A DNA stretch of 64,000 nucleotides from an uncultured SAR116 cluster alpha proteobacterium. GTDB taxonomy: Bacteria > Pseudomonadota > Alphaproteobacteria > Puniceispirillales > Marisalimonadaceae. Shown here in pieces: positions 36,688-45,377 of the stretch (positions within the stretch are counted from its first letter, which is position 1; each line of letters starts with the position of its first letter). A model generated the notes under the pieces. It ran no database searches. It was not told where the DNA came from and saw nothing but the letters and a program-made list of their open reading frames with translations. The stretch spans positions 1 through 64,000 of the forward strand of contig CACJJL010000002.1 in the NCBI GenBank assembly GCA_902593735.1, in the 5' to 3' direction. Made by a program: the position numbers and the translations under genes.

Positions 36688-37572
36688 TTATTTTATAAGG
36701 TTTAGATTAATTAGGGCTTCCCTCACTTTTCCTTTCTGATTATCGGTTGCAGGAGAGGTTGGTTTTCGGGCAAAACCACTTTCAAGACCTTGTAAACTTT
36801 GAGCGTATTTACATAAAGATGGCATATTATCTAAGCCAATTGCGTCCCATAAAGGCATTAGTTTTTCATGAAGGTCCTTAGCAGTTTCCCAATCTTGTTT
36901 AATAACAGCATCCCATAATTTTACAGATGGACCAGGGGCTGCAGTCAAAATTGCTGCAATTGATCCAGGTGCACCCAATTTGTATGATAAGTAAAGGAGA
37001 GCATCAACAGCACTAAAAATCATATTTTTAGGGTTAGCTCTTCTAATTAGGTCAGCAAAAAGTTTCATGTCACCAGCGCTTTGTTTTACGCCTAAAACTC
37101 CTGGAACTTCATCCATAATTCTTAATAGTAAATCAGGTGATAAATAACACCAAGGTACAACATTATAAATTAATATTGGTATCTGGCATTCATCATGTAT
37201 CTCTTTAAAATGTCGTACCAATGCATCATCATCAGGCCTAAATAAATAACTTGGTGGTGTTATTTGAAGAGCTTCAACATTAAGAGACTTTACTGACTTA
37301 CCTCTTTCAATTACTTCAGATGTCGAATTAGAAATAATACCAGCAACTAAAGGTAACCTGCCATTTAAAGATGAAGCAGTTTCTGTCATTAGGGATAAAT
37401 ACTCATCTTTGCTTAGAGCATGACCTTCACCCGTACTACCTCCAGCCGCTAAACCATGAACACCATTTTCAATTAACCAATCCACTTGTGGCTTTATCAA
37501 AGCAAGATCAATTTCTCCATTTGCCTTAAATGGAGTTGTAAAAGGTGCAATAATTCCTTTTAATGCAGTCAT
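36688..37572 (-). CDS. Dihydrodipicolinate synthase/N-acetylneuraminate lyase family aldolase
   Basis: About 294 residues of (beta/alpha)8 class I aldolase. GGSTGEGHAL near residue 40 is the phosphate/carboxylate loop, the Tyr is in ILIYNVVPW near 130, and the Schiff-base Lys is in GVKQSAGD near 158. I chose the ATG at 37572 because AAGGAG precedes it by six bases; an in-frame start 24 bases upstream has no such site. The catabolic neighbours and the presence of dapD/dapE elsewhere argue for a sugar-acid or hydroxy-oxoacid aldolase/dehydratase rather than lysine synthesis, but a true DapA cannot be excluded. Confidence 0.82.
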   Translation of the reverse strand: MTALKGIIAPFTTPFKANGEIDLALIKPQVDWLIENGVHGLAAGGSTGEGHALSKDEYLSLMTETASSLNGRLPLVAGIISNSTSEVIERGKSVKSLNVEALQITPPSYLFRPDDDALVRHFKEIHDECQIPILIYNVVPWCYLSPDLLLRIMDEVPGVLGVKQSAGDMKLFADLIRRANPKNMIFSAVDALLYLSYKLGAPGSIAAILTAAPGPSVKLWDAVIKQDWETAKDLHEKLMPLWDAIGLDNMPSLCKYAQSLQGLESGFARKPTSPATDNQKGKVREALINLNLIK

Positions 37573-37660
37573 GGTTTTCTCCTTAAAAAAATTCACTAGA
37601 TTTTTTATTATAAATAAACTTTATTAAAAATATAAAGCTAAAAGAACAATATAAATCATT

Positions 37661-38635
37661 ATGGGAATGCATAAATCAATGATAATTGATAAAGAAACTG
37701 ATATTTTTCTAAAAAATCGTATTAAAAGTAATTCAAAATTACATCACTTATTAGATCCTGTAGAATTAAGAACTGAACGTTTGAGACAGTTGAAGGAAGA
37801 TAAATTAACACCTCCAAAAATTTATGATTTAGAAAATTTAAAAATAAAAAACCGATTTAACAAAGATGTTAAATTAAGATTTTATTTCCCAAATAATTTT
37901 AATAAAAAAAATAAAATTCCAACTATAGTTTTTTTTCATGGAGGTGGTTTCGTCATGGGGGATTTGGATACTCATGACTTTACCTGCAGATCAATTTGCT
38001 TAGAGGCTCAAATGATTGTTGTGGCTGTGGATTATAGTTTGTCTCCAGAGCATAAGTTCCCCTATGCAGTAGAAGAGGTTAAAGATGTTTTAAATAGCCT
38101 TGTAAATTTTGAAAACGAATTTTTTATTGATCTTGAAAATATTTTTGTATGTGGAGATAGCGCTGGTGGTAATTTAGCAACTGTTTTGGCTATTAACTCA
38201 AGGGACAAAAAGGTAATTCCGATAAGAGGCCAGATATTGGTATATCCTTGTGTAGATCTAACTTTAACAATGAGATCTATGGATATTTTTTTAGAAGGTA
38301 TGACTTTAACTTTTGATACCATGGACTATTTTGTTAAACATTATCTTAATTCAAGTGATGATGCAGTTAACTGGGAAGCTTCACCGCTTTTCACTAAGGA
38401 TTTATATAATTTACCTGAAACATTCATATTTGCGGCTGGGTTAGATCCTTTGTTGGATGAAGGAATAGCTTACACAAATAGATTAAAAAGCTTTAGTAAT
38501 AAAGTGACTTATAAATTATATCCGGGTCAGATACATGGTTTTTTGTCAAATTCTGTACATTTTCCTAAAGCTGCAGATTGTATAAAAGAAATAGGAAAAG
38601 CTGCTAACTCAATGGTATTTAAAAAGAGAGTTTAA
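37661..38635 (+). CDS. Alpha/beta hydrolase, hormone-sensitive lipase (esterase) family
   Basis: A 324-residue esterase-like protein. The oxyanion-hole motif is FFHGGGFVMGD near residue 92. The nucleophile elbow is GDSAGGNL near residue 165, with catalytic Asp in AGLDPLLDEG and His in QIHGFLS near residue 291. These are the family IV signatures. Cytosolic, no signal peptide. It precedes the epimerase gene with no gap (stop at 38635, start at 38636). It may hydrolyse a lactone or ester in the local pathway. Confidence 0.88.
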   Translation: MGMHKSMIIDKETDIFLKNRIKSNSKLHHLLDPVELRTERLRQLKEDKLTPPKIYDLENLKIKNRFNKDVKLRFYFPNNFNKKNKIPTIVFFHGGGFVMGDLDTHDFTCRSICLEAQMIVVAVDYSLSPEHKFPYAVEEVKDVLNSLVNFENEFFIDLENIFVCGDSAGGNLATVLAINSRDKKVIPIRGQILVYPCVDLTLTMRSMDIFLEGMTLTFDTMDYFVKHYLNSSDDAVNWEASPLFTKDLYNLPETFIFAAGLDPLLDEGIAYTNRLKSFSNKVTYKLYPGQIHGFLSNSVHFPKAADCIKEIGKAANSMVFKKRV

Positions 38636-39520
38636 ATGGGAAAAATTATCATTTTTGGAGGATGCGGATTTTTAGGAAGTTGGATAGTAAAAGCCTTTTT
38701 AAAAAAGGGTTATAGCGTTTCAGTTTTTGACTTAAAAATCCAAAAAGAATTGCTTAGTTATTTTACAGGTGAGGATATTAATAAAATTAAATTTATTCAG
38801 GGTGATATAACAAATTATGAAGAGGTCAAAGAAGTAACTACTAATATGGATTATGTAATAAATTTGGCTGGATTAATGACCCCAGATTGTAGTTCAAATC
38901 CTATTTTAGGTGCCAAAGTAAATGTACTCGGCTCAATTAATGTTTTTGAAGCTTTGAAAAAAAATAATATTAAGTTTTTAGTTTATGCAAGCAGTGCAGG
39001 AGTTTTTGGGCAAAAAGATAATTACTACCCATTTCCAGAAACCCATTACGGTGCATATAAGTTAGCAGTTGAGGGCATCGCAAGAGCGTATTTCAATGAA
39101 ACTGGTATTTCAAGTGTTGGAATTAGGCCATACATAATTTATGGGCCAGGAAGAGAAGTTGGGGGTACTGCAGGAGTAACTTTAGCCTGTAAGGCAGCAA
39201 AAAAAGGAGATAATTATACTGTAAATTTTTCAGGCAAGGCAGGTTTTGTTTATGTTCAAGATGTTGTAAATTTAGTTGAGATGTCAATATCTCAAATTCC
39301 CTCAGGTGCACTAACTTTAAGTATAAATGGAATAACAGCAGATGTTAGCGATTTTATAAATTTAATCAAAAAAAATATACCGCTATCAGATATAAGCATC
39401 AAAGATAATCCTTTAAGTGTAGTAGAAGAAATACGAGGAAATGAGCCTACCAAAATATTTAAAAAATTTAAGTATACTTCTCTTGAAGATGGGATTAAAA
39501 GTACAATCGATTTTTATTGA
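38636..39520 (+). CDS. NAD-dependent epimerase/dehydratase
   Basis: A 294-residue extended short-chain dehydrogenase. The nucleotide-binding GGCGFLGSWIV is at the N-terminus. The active-site YGAYK (Tyr-x-x-x-Lys) is near residue 140, and RPYIIYGPG follows. It starts directly after the esterase stop, so translation is probably coupled. The sugar or hydroxyacid substrate is unknown; a dehydrogenase role is as likely as epimerisation. Confidence 0.85.
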   Translation: MGKIIIFGGCGFLGSWIVKAFLKKGYSVSVFDLKIQKELLSYFTGEDINKIKFIQGDITNYEEVKEVTTNMDYVINLAGLMTPDCSSNPILGAKVNVLGSINVFEALKKNNIKFLVYASSAGVFGQKDNYYPFPETHYGAYKLAVEGIARAYFNETGISSVGIRPYIIYGPGREVGGTAGVTLACKAAKKGDNYTVNFSGKAGFVYVQDVVNLVEMSISQIPSGALTLSINGITADVSDFINLIKKNIPLSDISIKDNPLSVVEEIRGNEPTKIFKKFKYTSLEDGIKSTIDFY

Positions 39521-39543
39521 AACCTAGAAAGAAAAATTAAATT

Positions 39544-40425
39544 ATGCCTTTAAATATTTCTTCAAATGCAAAGGGCATATTATTTATAATTGCTGCTGTA
39601 TCATGTTTGTCTTTAATGGATGGGGTTACAAGATACCTAACAGACTATTATAATGTGATAGCAATTAATATGTTTCGATATTTCTTCCTATTTCTATTTG
39701 TAATTTCAATTAACAGTATTGGGAATAAAAGTATTATTATTGTTTCAAAGAGCAAGTTTAAATTTATTCAAATTCTTCGAGGAGCTATCCTAGCAGTTGA
39801 AATGTGTTTTGCACATTATCTTTTTTTAAAAATTGGTCTTATAGAAACACATGCAATTTTTGCTAGCTGTCCATTAATGGTAGCATTTCTATCAGTTTTT
39901 TTTTTAAAAGAAAAAGTTGGTTGGAAGAGGTGGTCTGCAATTTTAATTGGTTTCATAGGTATTCTAATCATGCTCAGACCAGGATCAAAGGTTTTTGATC
40001 CACTATCTTTAATAGCGTTAGCTTGTGCACTTGCATTTGCTGTTTATCAAATACTTACTAGATATGTGTCAAGTGAAGATAGCCCCGATACAAGTCTTTT
40101 TTACACTGGCATTACGGGATTTGTCATTTTAGGTACAATTGGTCCTTTTTTCTACAACTCAATTGAGAATTCTCATTGGTTATTTTTATTAGCAATTTGT
40201 ATGTTAGGTGCTGGTGGACATTTTCTTATGATCAACGCTTTCAAACATAGTGAAGCATCTATACTACAGCCATTTACATATTTACAATTGGTTTTTGTTT
40301 CAATTATAGGTGTAATAGTTTTTAATGAAAAATTAGAAAATGAAATAATTTTAGGTTCATTAATAGTAATTGTAGCAGGTTTATTTACTTTCTGGAGAGA
40401 ATATATAAAAAGTCTAAAAAGTTAA
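39544..40425 (+). CDS. EamA-family (DMT superfamily) transporter
   Basis: A 293-residue protein with ten predicted membrane helices in two EamA repeats (~8-140 and ~155-288). The pattern of drug/metabolite exporters (RxMRP-like ILIMLRPGSKVF at the middle) is visible. It probably exports or imports a small metabolite or amino acid. It lies between two short-chain dehydrogenase genes in a plus-strand run with short gaps (23 and 10 bases), so it likely serves the same pathway. Confidence 0.84.
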   Translation: MPLNISSNAKGILFIIAAVSCLSLMDGVTRYLTDYYNVIAINMFRYFFLFLFVISINSIGNKSIIIVSKSKFKFIQILRGAILAVEMCFAHYLFLKIGLIETHAIFASCPLMVAFLSVFFLKEKVGWKRWSAILIGFIGILIMLRPGSKVFDPLSLIALACALAFAVYQILTRYVSSEDSPDTSLFYTGITGFVILGTIGPFFYNSIENSHWLFLLAICMLGAGGHFLMINAFKHSEASILQPFTYLQLVFVSIIGVIVFNEKLENEIILGSLIVIVAGLFTFWREYIKSLKS

Positions 40426-40435
40426 GGAGTAAGAA

Positions 40436-41245
40436 ATGTCAAAGCACAAATTTAGTAAGATATTATTAACAGGTGCGGCCGGTGCTTTAGGTGAACAGCT
40501 AAGAAAAACATTATCACAAAATTGTAATCTTTTAAGAATTTCTGATAAAGAAAAATTAGTGAAAAAATTTGAGAATGAAGAAGTAAATCAAGCAGATCTC
40601 TCTTCTCCAGAAGCAATGATAGATCTAACAAAAAACATTGATTGTGTTGTTCATATGGGCGGACAAAGCGTTGAAGGTTCATGGAGTAATGTTTTGAACT
40701 CTAACATAATTGGTATGTATAATTTGTATGAAGGTTGCAGAAAAAATAACATTAAAAGGGTAATATGGGCAAGTTCAGTTCATACAGTAGGGTTTTATCC
40801 AAGGTCAGAAGTTATTGACAGTAAAGTACCAACTCGACCAGATAGTAATTATGGATTATCAAAGGTTTTTGGTGAGTCATTGGCTCAATATTATTGGGAT
40901 AAATATAACATAGAAACAGTATCGGTAAGGATATATTCGTGTTTAGAAGAGCCCAAAGATCATAGACATTTGTCAACATGGCTAAGTTATGATGATCTAA
41001 GAAGACTTATCATTTCTTGTATAAATTGTCCAAATGTCCAACATTCAATTATTTTTGGAGTATCAAATAACGATTCGATTTTAACTGACAATAAATATGC
41101 CAAACATATTTCTTATAAACCAAAAGATAATGGGGAAAGTTTTAGAGCTTTAATTGAAAAAAAAGATGGGTTCGTTGATTCGACAGATCCTCTTGTAACA
41201 ACTCATGGTGGGTATTTTGCTTCGTCAGGTCACTTTGATGATTAG
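40436..41245 (+). CDS. Short-chain epimerase/dehydrogenase, uronate dehydrogenase-like
   Basis: A 269-residue extended SDR. The opening ILLTGAAGALGEQLRK is the NAD-binding motif. WASSVHTVGFYPR and the YGLSKVFGESLA block (Tyr-x-x-x-Lys) follow, with RIYSCLEEPKDHRHLSTWLS near residue 170. The last block and the overall length resemble uronate dehydrogenase (Udh), which oxidises glucuronate or galacturonate to the lactone. Substrate assignment is inference. It ends the plus-strand run that started with the esterase and is followed by a long spacer. Confidence 0.78.
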   Translation: MSKHKFSKILLTGAAGALGEQLRKTLSQNCNLLRISDKEKLVKKFENEEVNQADLSSPEAMIDLTKNIDCVVHMGGQSVEGSWSNVLNSNIIGMYNLYEGCRKNNIKRVIWASSVHTVGFYPRSEVIDSKVPTRPDSNYGLSKVFGESLAQYYWDKYNIETVSVRIYSCLEEPKDHRHLSTWLSYDDLRRLIISCINCPNVQHSIIFGVSNNDSILTDNKYAKHISYKPKDNGESFRALIEKKDGFVDSTDPLVTTHGGYFASSGHFDD

Positions 41246-41609
41246 ATCAAAATTAAAAATGCAATCAAAATTTTACTTTTTATAAAAAAATTAAAAATAA
41301 TCAATGACTTGTAGGTATAATTTTCTTAATTTTATTTAAATTAAAAAATAAGTTTTAACTAATTCCTGTCTGTCTAAAATTTAATCGAAATTTAAATTAT
41401 AAATATATTAGATTGTTATTTAGGCAAAATAAAAACAAAGTCTGTCAAGCAAAAAAAAATAATTGAAATTTTATAAGTTTTTTCTTGCCTTTATTTAAAT
41501 AATTAAGAAAGATACGAATCAGTTGAGAAACAAATGTTTCTTTTATTTGACTTTTTTGAGTTGTTTATTCACTTAAATACAGTCTATTTTAATACTAGGG
41601 AGGAATTTC
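41246..41609. other. Regulatory spacer before the first TRAP operon
   Basis: About 360 bases without a credible open frame. It contains homopolymeric A/T tracts, a 7-base dyad (described separately) and the strong AGGGAGGA ribosome site just before dctP. This is the longest non-coding gap to the right of 1704, consistent with a regulated promoter region. I see no recognisable riboswitch or tmRNA/RNase P signature. Confidence 0.6.
41526..41541. promoter_or_regulatory. Dyad-symmetric candidate operator upstream of dctP
   Basis: AGAAACA-AA-TGTTTCT is a perfect 7-base inverted repeat with a two-base centre, about 70-85 bases before the dctP start. The loop is too small for a good RNA hairpin, so a protein-binding site is more likely. 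TTGACT follows at 41547, which could place the dyad next to a -35 element. Seen in sequence; binding is inferred. Confidence 0.3.
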
Positions 41610-42668
41610 ATGAAATTCAAATCAAACCTATTTGTAGGTGCTGTAGCTTTAGCTGCAACTAGTTTAGTAGCTGTTTCGGCAAATGCTGACAAGCTACGTT
41701 GGAAAATGCAAAGTACTTGGGGTAGCCAAGTTGCAATTAACGGTGAAGCTGCTGTTTATTTTTCCAATAAAGTTAAGTCAATTTCAGGTGGTGACGTCCA
41801 GTTGAGATTTCACGAGCCAAACGCGCTTGTACCTTCACTAGAAGTCTGGGATGCTGTTAAGAATGGGTCTGTAGATGCAGGTTATACAACACCTGGATAT
41901 CATGCTGGTAAAATACCCGCAGTTTCTTACTTTACAGCTGTTCCTTTTGGTCCAGGTGCAAGTGAGTACCATGGTTGGATGGAATATGGCGGAGGTCAGC
42001 AGTTAAAAGACAGGATTTATGGCGAGTATGGTCTTAAAGCTCTTAATTGTTTAACTCACGCTCCTGAGACATCAGGTTGGTTTAGAAAGAAAATTAACAA
42101 TGTTGAAGAGTTGAAAGGTATGAAAATGCGTTTCTTCGGTCTTGGTGCTATGGTTATGAGTAAATTAGGTGTGTCAACACAATTACTTGCAGGTGGAGAT
42201 ATTTATCCAGCTCTTGAGAAAGGTGTTATTGACGCAACAGAATTCTCTATGCCTACTCACGATTTAAGTTACGGTTTCTATCAATTAGCAAAGTTTAATT
42301 ATTTCCCAGGTTGGCATCAGCAAACATCAATTGGTGAGCTATTAATGAGCACTAAAGGATGGGGTGGTCTAACTAAGACACAACAAGCAGTTATTAACAC
42401 TGCATGTCGTGATACAATGTGGTGGGCTTTAGTTAGATCTGATGCTAAGCAAGTTCCTGCTATGGCAGAGCTAGAGAAAAAAGGTGTTACATTCGTAACA
42501 TGGCCTGACTCAGAAATTTCTAAGTTCAAAAAAGCTTGGGATGCTGTTGTTGAGGAGAAGTCAGCATCTGACCCTCTTTTCAAAGAAATTACTGCTAGCT
42601 ATAACAAGTTCAGAGAAGACTACAGTATTTGGTCATCAAGAGCTTATCTAAAAGCTAAAAAGTACTAA
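41610..42668 (+). CDS. dctP: TRAP transporter solute-binding protein (DctP family)
   Basis: A 352-residue periplasmic binding protein. The signal peptide covers residues 1-26 (cleavage after VSANA). The mature protein has the DctP fold with the conserved carboxylate-binding Arg in MKMRFFGLG near residue 172 and GGDIYPALEKGVIDATEF near residue 195. The WKMQSTWGS opening resembles the TakP/'mannitol-chloroaromatic' group that binds 2-oxo or other small carboxylates. AGGGAGGA lies five bases upstream of ATG, which suggests high expression. A terminator-like hairpin follows before dctQ. Confidence 0.9.
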   Translation: MKFKSNLFVGAVALAATSLVAVSANADKLRWKMQSTWGSQVAINGEAAVYFSNKVKSISGGDVQLRFHEPNALVPSLEVWDAVKNGSVDAGYTTPGYHAGKIPAVSYFTAVPFGPGASEYHGWMEYGGGQQLKDRIYGEYGLKALNCLTHAPETSGWFRKKINNVEELKGMKMRFFGLGAMVMSKLGVSTQLLAGGDIYPALEKGVIDATEFSMPTHDLSYGFYQLAKFNYFPGWHQQTSIGELLMSTKGWGGLTKTQQAVINTACRDTMWWALVRSDAKQVPAMAELEKKGVTFVTWPDSEISKFKKAWDAVVEEKSASDPLFKEITASYNKFREDYSIWSSRAYLKAKKY

Positions 42669-42686
42669 TAATATTACTTAATTTTG

Positions 42687-42728
42687 AGTACACTTGTTAT
42701 TTATGGTAACAAGTGTACTTTTTTTTTT
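42687..42728 (+). terminator. Rho-independent terminator/attenuator between dctP and dctQ
   Basis: A perfect 13-base-pair stem (AGTACACTTGTTA with TAACAAGTGTACT, loop of seven) is followed by nine Ts. It lies 18 bases after the dctP stop. dctQ continues on the same strand 73 bases later, so partial termination probably keeps binding-protein transcript above that of the membrane subunits. Confidence 0.88.
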
Positions 42729-42801
42729 AATAAATAAATTGAATTTTTGTATTTAATAAGTTAAGTAAAATTACTTACTGTATACTTTTCTGGGGGGAAT
42801 A

Positions 42802-43413
42802 ATGGCACTGACAGAACAAAATATGGAAGGTCTAATTTCAGTTAGCGAAAAACTTCGTGAAATTGTAAATAGAGTTGGACGTGCTAGTACATGGTTGTTA
42901 GTACCTTTAGTAATAATCACAATGTGGGATGTGGTTGCCAGAAAATTAGTTTGGATACAAATTTGGATGGTGGCTAATTTTGGCTCTTTCTTTGAATCAA
43001 CTCTAATGCAAGAAATGGAATGGCACCTTCATACAGTAGTTTTTTGTTTGGTTTTGGGTTATGGATATACTCACAACAGGCATGTAAGAGTGGATTTTCT
43101 AAGAGAAAATTTTAACTTTCAATCAAAGGCGAAAGTTGAATTTTATGGAAATATATTCTTTATGCTACCATTTACACTTATTTGTGTATATTTTTCTTGG
43201 ATTTATATGGTAGATTCGTACATAATTAAGGAAGTATCCGCATCATTAGTTGGTTTAAGTAATAGATGGATTATAAAAACATTCTTGCCTATTGGGTATT
43301 TCTTTTTATTCTTAGGTGGAATGTCAGTTATGATACAATTAATCGCTGTAATTTGGGGCGATAATAAAAAGAAACTTGATCTTATGGTACTTGATTATGA
43401 TAAAAGTAAATAA
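42802..43413 (+). CDS. dctQ: TRAP transporter small membrane subunit (DctQ)
   Basis: A 203-residue membrane protein with four helices (~35-55, ~75-95, ~110-135 and ~160-185). It has the DctQ-type E-x-x-W/H segment MQEMEWHLHTVVFC and the RHVRVDFL loop near residue 95. It has a G-rich ribosome site (six Gs) five bases before ATG, downstream of the dctP terminator. It forms the transporter membrane domain with DctM. Confidence 0.87.
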   Translation: MALTEQNMEGLISVSEKLREIVNRVGRASTWLLVPLVIITMWDVVARKLVWIQIWMVANFGSFFESTLMQEMEWHLHTVVFCLVLGYGYTHNRHVRVDFLRENFNFQSKAKVEFYGNIFFMLPFTLICVYFSWIYMVDSYIIKEVSASLVGLSNRWIIKTFLPIGYFFLFLGGMSVMIQLIAVIWGDNKKKLDLMVLDYDKSK

Positions 43414-43453
43414 GGGTAAAAAATTATTTACCAAGATTTCTACGAGATAAACA

Positions 43454-43930
43454 ATGTGGTTTTCAAAAGTTCCAGGTTATATTTTTGATAAACAAAAAAC
43501 ACCATATTTAACTGAAGCTAAGGAACTAAGTTTGGCTCAATCTCAATATGAGTTGACTGCGTATGGAGTGTTTGTTGGAACTATTTATGGAATTATTGGA
43601 TTAGCCGCATTGTTATCAATATTTCAAGGTAATAGTTGGATTTACTATATCTGGTTATTAGCTTCTGTTTCAGTAATTTATTCGATATTTAGCGTTATAC
43701 GAAATTATGAATTATTTTCATCTTATATAATTTCTTTAGCTCCGTCTGTTATAGTATTATTCTGCTTCTATGAAGCGATTATTAAAAATTCATCTCTATT
43801 AACTATGACTATTTTTGTTTGTTTGCTTCTTCTCTCCCTTAAATATGGCTGGAGAATCTCAAGGATTGTTGCTTGGCAAAGATATACTGGAGAATATGAA
43901 AATTATAATTTTAAAAAAGAGAAAGCATAG
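43454..43930 (+). CDS. TRAP-operon membrane protein of unknown function
   Basis: A 158-residue protein with four predicted membrane helices (~35-57, ~62-85, ~92-113 and ~115-135). I recognise no family. It is encoded between dctQ and dctM with gaps of 40 and eight bases, so it is certainly co-expressed with the transporter. It could be an accessory subunit, a diverged DctQ-like piece, or an unrelated insertion. The N-terminal region is cytosolic and charged. Confidence 0.75.
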   Translation: MWFSKVPGYIFDKQKTPYLTEAKELSLAQSQYELTAYGVFVGTIYGIIGLAALLSIFQGNSWIYYIWLLASVSVIYSIFSVIRNYELFSSYIISLAPSVIVLFCFYEAIIKNSSLLTMTIFVCLLLLSLKYGWRISRIVAWQRYTGEYENYNFKKEKA

Positions 43931-43938
43931 GTGCAGTT

Positions 43939-45330
43939 ATGGATTTTGTTGATATTATCATAGAATATCTCCCAATTTTTATGTTCCTTACAATGGGTGT
44001 ACTTTTATTTATTGGATATCCTGTTGGTTTCATACTTGGTGGTGTAGCTATAACTTACGGATTTATAGGTTATCTATTTGGAGTTTTCAAAATTGCAGAG
44101 TTTTTTAACTTTGTTCCTCGAATGTGGGGGTTTTCTGCAGAAAACCTAATATTAGTGGCCATACCAAGCTTTGTTTTTATGGGAACCATGATGGAAAGAA
44201 GTGGTATTGCTAACGACTTATTAAGAACAACACAGATTTTACTTAGAAAAGTTCCTGGTGGATTGGCTATGTCTGTGACAGTTATGGGTACGGTTTTGGC
44301 AGCTATGACAGGTATCATTGGTGCTTCAGTTACTATGATGACAGCACTAGCATTACCTACAATGTTAAAAAATAAATATAGTCATGCACTTTCTACTGGA
44401 GTAATTGCAGCATCAGGTACTCTAGGAATACTTATTCCGCCAAGCATTATGTTGATTATAATGGCTGACATTATGCAGGTTTCTGTTGGAAACTTGTTTA
44501 TGGGAGCAGTTATTCCAGGATTAACATTAGCTTTAATGTACTTAGTTTTCATTTTTGTGTGGTGTTCTATTGACCGAAATGTTGCACCAGCCCTTAAAGA
44601 AGGAGATTTGGAATATGAAAAGGGTAAATTACCGCAAATGGTCTTAAAAGCATTTCTACCGCCAGTTGCATTGATCGTTCTTATCAAAGGTTCAATTTTG
44701 CTTGGATGGGCAACACCTAGTGAAGCTGGTGCAGTTGGAGCCTTTGGAGCAACAATATTAGCTATAATTGGAAATAAATTCACTATACCTATGTTAAGGA
44801 GTGTTTTGCATTCATCTGGTCTAACTATTTCTATGGTCTTTATGATCATTTTAAGTGCTACATGTTTCGCTTATGTGTTTAGATCGCTTGGTGGAGACTA
44901 TATTGTGGAGGAGCTTATCGAAAAGGCTGGTCTTGGATCTTGGGGTTTATTATTTCTTTTAATGGGAATGACATTTTTACTTGGATTTTTCCTAGATTGG
45001 GTTGAAATTACTTTAATTATTCTTCCAATATTCGCTCCACTTGTGGTTCTACTAGATTTTGGTGATCATGTTTCACAATTAACTGGCCTTGATGGTCGTA
45101 AAGAAACTATGGTGTGGTTTTTAGTCTTGATGGCGATTAACCTTCAAACTTCATTTCTTACACCACCATTTGGTTTTGCTCTATTTTACTTAAAAGGAGT
45201 TGCTCCTCCTGAAGTTGCTACATTAAGTATTTATAGAGGTGTTATACCTTTTGTTATTATACAGTTAATAGGTCTAGGCTTCGTTATATATCAACCAGAA
45301 ATGGCGTTGTGGCTGCCACGACTTATATAG
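43939..45330 (+). CDS. dctM: TRAP transporter large membrane subunit (DctM)
   Basis: A 463-residue permease with about 12-14 hydrophobic segments. The DctM repeat motifs are visible: VAIPSFVFMGTMMERSG near residue 70, the GTLGILIPPSIMLII block near residue 152, the GWATPSEAGAVGAFG segment near residue 255 and LTPPFGFALFYLKG near the end. It carries the sodium-coupled translocation path. A terminator hairpin follows the stop within 14 bases. Confidence 0.92.
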   Translation: MDFVDIIIEYLPIFMFLTMGVLLFIGYPVGFILGGVAITYGFIGYLFGVFKIAEFFNFVPRMWGFSAENLILVAIPSFVFMGTMMERSGIANDLLRTTQILLRKVPGGLAMSVTVMGTVLAAMTGIIGASVTMMTALALPTMLKNKYSHALSTGVIAASGTLGILIPPSIMLIIMADIMQVSVGNLFMGAVIPGLTLALMYLVFIFVWCSIDRNVAPALKEGDLEYEKGKLPQMVLKAFLPPVALIVLIKGSILLGWATPSEAGAVGAFGATILAIIGNKFTIPMLRSVLHSSGLTISMVFMIILSATCFAYVFRSLGGDYIVEELIEKAGLGSWGLLFLLMGMTFLLGFFLDWVEITLIILPIFAPLVVLLDFGDHVSQLTGLDGRKETMVWFLVLMAINLQTSFLTPPFGFALFYLKGVAPPEVATLSIYRGVIPFVIIQLIGLGFVIYQPEMALWLPRLI

Positions 45331-45343
45331 AAATTAACAAAAG

Positions 45344-45366
45344 CCGCATCTTGATGCGGTTTTTTT
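45344..45366 (+). terminator. Rho-independent terminator after dctM
   Basis: CCGCATC-TT-GATGCGG forms a seven-base GC-rich stem and is followed by seven Ts. The next gene's ribosome site (AGGAT) begins directly after the T-run and its ATG is 12 bases from it. No promoter fits between, so read-through of this terminator, or a promoter inside dctM, must serve the downstream genes. Confidence 0.82.
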
Positions 45367-45377
45367 AGGATCAATAA

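Noticed and set aside
41246-41609. A tmRNA, RNase P RNA or riboswitch in the 360-base spacer
   Set aside because: No paired ends, no conserved core segments, only A/T tracts and one short dyad.
44382-44849. 155-residue minus-strand frame within dctM
   Set aside because: Antisense shadow of a well-supported membrane-protein gene with no ribosome site or homology pattern.
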